This document shows, one piece after another, positions 62,238 through 64,000 of a DNA stretch of 64,000 nucleotides (position 1 is the first letter of the stretch; every line of letters starts with the position of its first letter). Below the pieces are notes generated by a model. It saw only the letters and a program-made list of their open reading frames with translations, made no database searches and had not been told where the DNA came from. The stretch is from JBFMEX01 sp040752215 (lineage in GTDB: Bacteria > Pseudomonadota > Alphaproteobacteria > Rhizobiales > Hyphomicrobiaceae), in the NCBI GenBank assembly GCA_040752215.1, contig JBFMEX010000067.1:47710-111709 (forward strand), in the 5' to 3' direction. Made by a program: the position numbers and the translations under genes.

Positions 62238-63044
62238 TCAATCCGCCCGCCAGCCGGTCGAAATGCGTCGCGACACCGCCTCGGGTAGATGGATGGCGCC
62301 GCGGAAATCCGTGCGCTCGAAGGTCGCGTGCTCGAGGTCCGCCCCGTCGAGATTGGCGCCGATGAAGGTCGCGGCCACCAGCCGGGCTCCGCGCAACCGC
62401 GCGCCGGTAAGGTCGGCGCCAGAGAAGTTCACTTCCTCCGCACTGGCGCCGGTCATCTCGACGCCCGCAAGTCTGGTCCAGCGCAGATCGGAACCGAGGA
62501 TGGCGCCGCGCAGCATGTAGACGCCGGTCAAGTCCGCGCGCCGCATGCGGCCGTTTTCCATCAACACGTCCTTCATGTGGGCGCCGCGGAAGTCGACGTC
62601 GTCGGCCCGCACCTCGTTCATGTCGGTGCCGAACATGAACGAGCTCCTGAGCACCGAGCCCGAGATGTCGGCGCGGTCGAGACGCGTGTGGAAGAGATCT
62701 GCGCCGGTGAGGTCCGCACGCCGTACGCGACAGCCAGAGAGATCGGCCCATTTAAGGTTCGCACCGCGCAGCGTCGCGCCGATCAGGTCGCAACCCGAAA
62801 GCCTGGCGTTGGAGAGATCGACGCGCGAGAGATCGACCCCATGCAGGTCGATGCCGAGCATGGCGCGTCCGGCGAACGAGCAATGCCTGAGGTCGGTGAC
62901 CGGCCGCGGGTTGGAGCAATCGCCCTTTGCCAATCCTTGGTCCTCGGCCGAGGCCGGCAATACGGCAGCCGGGGAAAGGATGATGGCGGCCAGCGCGGAA
63001 AGCGTGCGGCGCCAAAGTCGGTCGCGACGAGTGGGACAAGGCAT
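62238..63044 (-). CDS. Exported pentapeptide-repeat protein
   Basis: A 268-residue protein with a signal peptide (TLSALAAIILSPAAVLPASA). About 40 A(D/N)LxX-type pentapeptides follow (GVDLSRVDLSNARLSGCDLIG, LTGADLFHTRLDRADISGSVL), which form a right-handed quadrilateral beta-helix. Cytosolic members mimic DNA and protect gyrase, but this one is exported and therefore structural or ligand-binding in the envelope. Role unknown. It is convergent with the di-haem oxidoreductase gene and divergent from the thioredoxin-like gene. Confidence 0.93.
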   Translation of the reverse strand: MPCPTRRDRLWRRTLSALAAIILSPAAVLPASAEDQGLAKGDCSNPRPVTDLRHCSFAGRAMLGIDLHGVDLSRVDLSNARLSGCDLIGATLRGANLKWADLSGCRVRRADLTGADLFHTRLDRADISGSVLRSSFMFGTDMNEVRADDVDFRGAHMKDVLMENGRMRRADLTGVYMLRGAILGSDLRWTRLAGVEMTGASAEEVNFSGADLTGARLRGARLVAATFIGANLDGADLEHATFERTDFRGAIHLPEAVSRRISTGWRAD

Positions 63045-63154
63045 GGCCGCGCTCCTTCGTGGCGGGTGTTGCGAGAGCTTTCTTGATCGGGCGGCGCCAC
63101 GCTGGGAGTATGGCGCGCGGCATCGACCGATGCCAGTGCCTCGGGACGAGCAAG

Positions 63155-63802
63155 ATGCGCCGTACGAGCCGGAAATGCGCCACCGCGATCCGCCGAGCGG
63201 CCCTTTGCGCCCTCCTGGCGCCGGTCTTGCCGGCGCCGGCTCTGGTCGGCACAGGCCGTGCCGGCGAGCCGCCCGCCCATGCGCTCGCCGACAAGGCGAT
63301 GCTGGCTCGGCTCGCCGTCGGGCGGATAGCGAAATTCCGCTTTGCCGACGTGCCGCGCTCGTTGCCGGAGCTGCGCGTGAGTTCGATCGACGGGACCGCG
63401 CGCCGCCTCGACGACTGGAGGGGCCGCATGATGCTGCTCAACGTTTGGGCCAGCTGGTGCGCGCCGTGTCGCGAGGAGATGCCGGCGCTCCAGGGGCTGC
63501 AAGAGGCACTGGCAGCCGACGGCCTCGTCGTCGTCACGCTGAGCTTCGACAAGACGCCGGCAGACGCGGCGCGGTTCCTCGCCGATCTCGGCCTCGCATC
63601 GCTGCCGCTCCTGGTCGATCCCGGGCGCGAGGCGCTGGAGGCGCTCTCGGTCGAAGGGGCACCGACCTCGATTCTCGTCGATCCATCGGGGCGCGAGCTG
63701 GGTCGGATCGCCGGCGCCGTCGACTGGGCCTCGCCGGAGGCGATGCTGCTGGTGAAGGCAATGATCGTGAAGTCGGCGACGAGTGTTGGGCCGGCGGACT
63801 AG
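63155..63802 (+). CDS. TlpA-family thiol:disulfide oxidoreductase, exported
   Basis: A 215-residue protein with an N-terminal signal/anchor (RRAALCALLAPVLPAPALVG). The thioredoxin-like domain carries WCAPC (Cys102, Cys105) in MLLNVWASWCAPCREEMPAL, the TlpA/ResA pattern VVTLSFDKTPADAARFLADLG, and the cis-proline region GAPTSILVDPSG. It reduces disulfides in the periplasm, for example for cytochrome c maturation or metalloproteins. The ATG at 63155 is chosen although the frame opens at 63059. Its stop codon (63800-63802) lies exactly in CTAG at the junction with the IS, so the C-terminus may have been altered. Confidence 0.88.
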   Translation: MRRTSRKCATAIRRAALCALLAPVLPAPALVGTGRAGEPPAHALADKAMLARLAVGRIAKFRFADVPRSLPELRVSSIDGTARRLDDWRGRMMLLNVWASWCAPCREEMPALQGLQEALAADGLVVVTLSFDKTPADAARFLADLGLASLPLLVDPGREALEALSVEGAPTSILVDPSGRELGRIAGAVDWASPEAMLLVKAMIVKSATSVGPAD

Positions 63803-63876
63803 TGTCCCGATTCCGAGGTTCGCCACCACCCAGCCGCGAACGCAACGGCGAACTTCGGAATCAAAAGGGACACTAG
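63799..63876. repeat. Long imperfect inverted repeat at the IS end
   Basis: CTAGTGTCCC followed by GATTCCGAGGTTCGCC (63799-63824) is mirrored by GGCGAACTTCGGAATC, four A's, and GGGACACTAG (63847-63876): 26 paired positions with one mismatch and an AAAA bulge around a 22-base loop. It begins at the stop of the thioredoxin gene and ends in the transposase stop. It is probably the terminal/subterminal structure of the IS, or a short palindromic element with CTAG duplicates. Confidence 0.75.
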
Positions 63877-64000
63877 GCCGTGGACTCAATTGATCGCAAG
63901 AAAATGCGGATGGAGGCAAGCTGGATGAAGGCGAAGAAATTGGCTCCGAGCTTGTCGTAGCGGGTGGCGATGTGCCGGAACTGCTTCAGCTTGTTGAAGA
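63873..64000 (-). mobile_element. IS5-family-like transposase, 3' end (cut by window)
   Basis: The reverse strand reads FNKLKQFRHIATRYDKLGAN, then FFAFIQLASIRIFLRSIE and a stop. FRxIATRYDKL and FxAFxxLASIRIxLR are the conserved C-terminal segment of IS5-family DDE transposases. Only the last 42 codons are inside the window. The transposase stop falls about 72 bases from the apparent IS end at the CTAG target site next to the thioredoxin gene. Confidence 0.85.

Overview
The window is a high-GC, gene-dense chromosomal segment from an alphaproteobacterium, most likely of the Rhizobiales (Hyphomicrobiales) type. The evidence for this is a membrane-bound ferritin (MbfA) gene with an upstream 7-3-7 palindrome resembling the Irr/ICE box, a Porin_2-like porin, many ATGA start/stop overlaps, frequent GTG/TTG starts and the gene families present. 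No rRNA, tRNA or CRISPR array was found. The only recognisable mobile element is the end of an IS5-family-like insertion sequence at the right edge. The start codons given are my choice from ribosome-binding sites and homology, and several shorten a longer open frame.

Left part (1-18.2 kb): a divergent pair of glycosyltransferases (GT2 cut by the window edge, GT39), a fused pabB-pabC folate gene and a patatin-like lipase. Then come small membrane proteins, an exported protein of unknown function, a sodium/solute symporter, an alpha/beta hydrolase and a DUF2147 protein. A DevBCA-type ABC exporter operon, a TauE/SafE permease and a DUF533 protein follow.

18-27 kb: a TetR-MFP-RND efflux operon with a near-perfect TetR-type operator, followed by an accessory-looking stretch. 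That stretch holds an AT-rich island, a small helical protein, a 61-residue peptide with the layout of a double-glycine-leader (class II microcin-like) precursor, and an exported Pro-rich protein with seven 14-residue Trp/Lys/Gln repeats. 26-31.5 kb: a Crp-family regulator next to a multi-GAF histidine kinase, a receiver protein and a receiver-adenylate cyclase, which together suggest a cAMP signalling unit.

31.5-49.4 kb: a cytochrome c, lepA, a phasin-like protein, a membrane hydroxylase and mbfA. Next is an exported protease operon (a metzincin with a Met-rich segment plus an active/inactive M16 pair). After that is a neighbourhood with three paralogous LysR regulators (one frameshifted) around a histidine kinase - 3-hydroxybutyrate dehydrogenase - patatin - DUF302 operon.

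49.9-64 kb: a cupin and an MFS transporter, then a large iron-related locus. One arm runs leftward (Rrf2 regulator, Cys-rich protein, Bfd-like ferredoxin, DUF2325 protein, bacterioferritin, imelysin, DUF1513). The other runs rightward (imelysin with GxHxxE, porin, di-haem oxidoreductase). Three distinct palindromes sit in its control regions, one of them Zur-box-like. A pentapeptide-repeat protein, a TlpA-like thioredoxin and the IS end close the window. The most interesting candidates are the microcin-like peptide with its repeat-protein neighbour and the imelysin/bacterioferritin/DUF2325/Cys-rich-protein iron locus.
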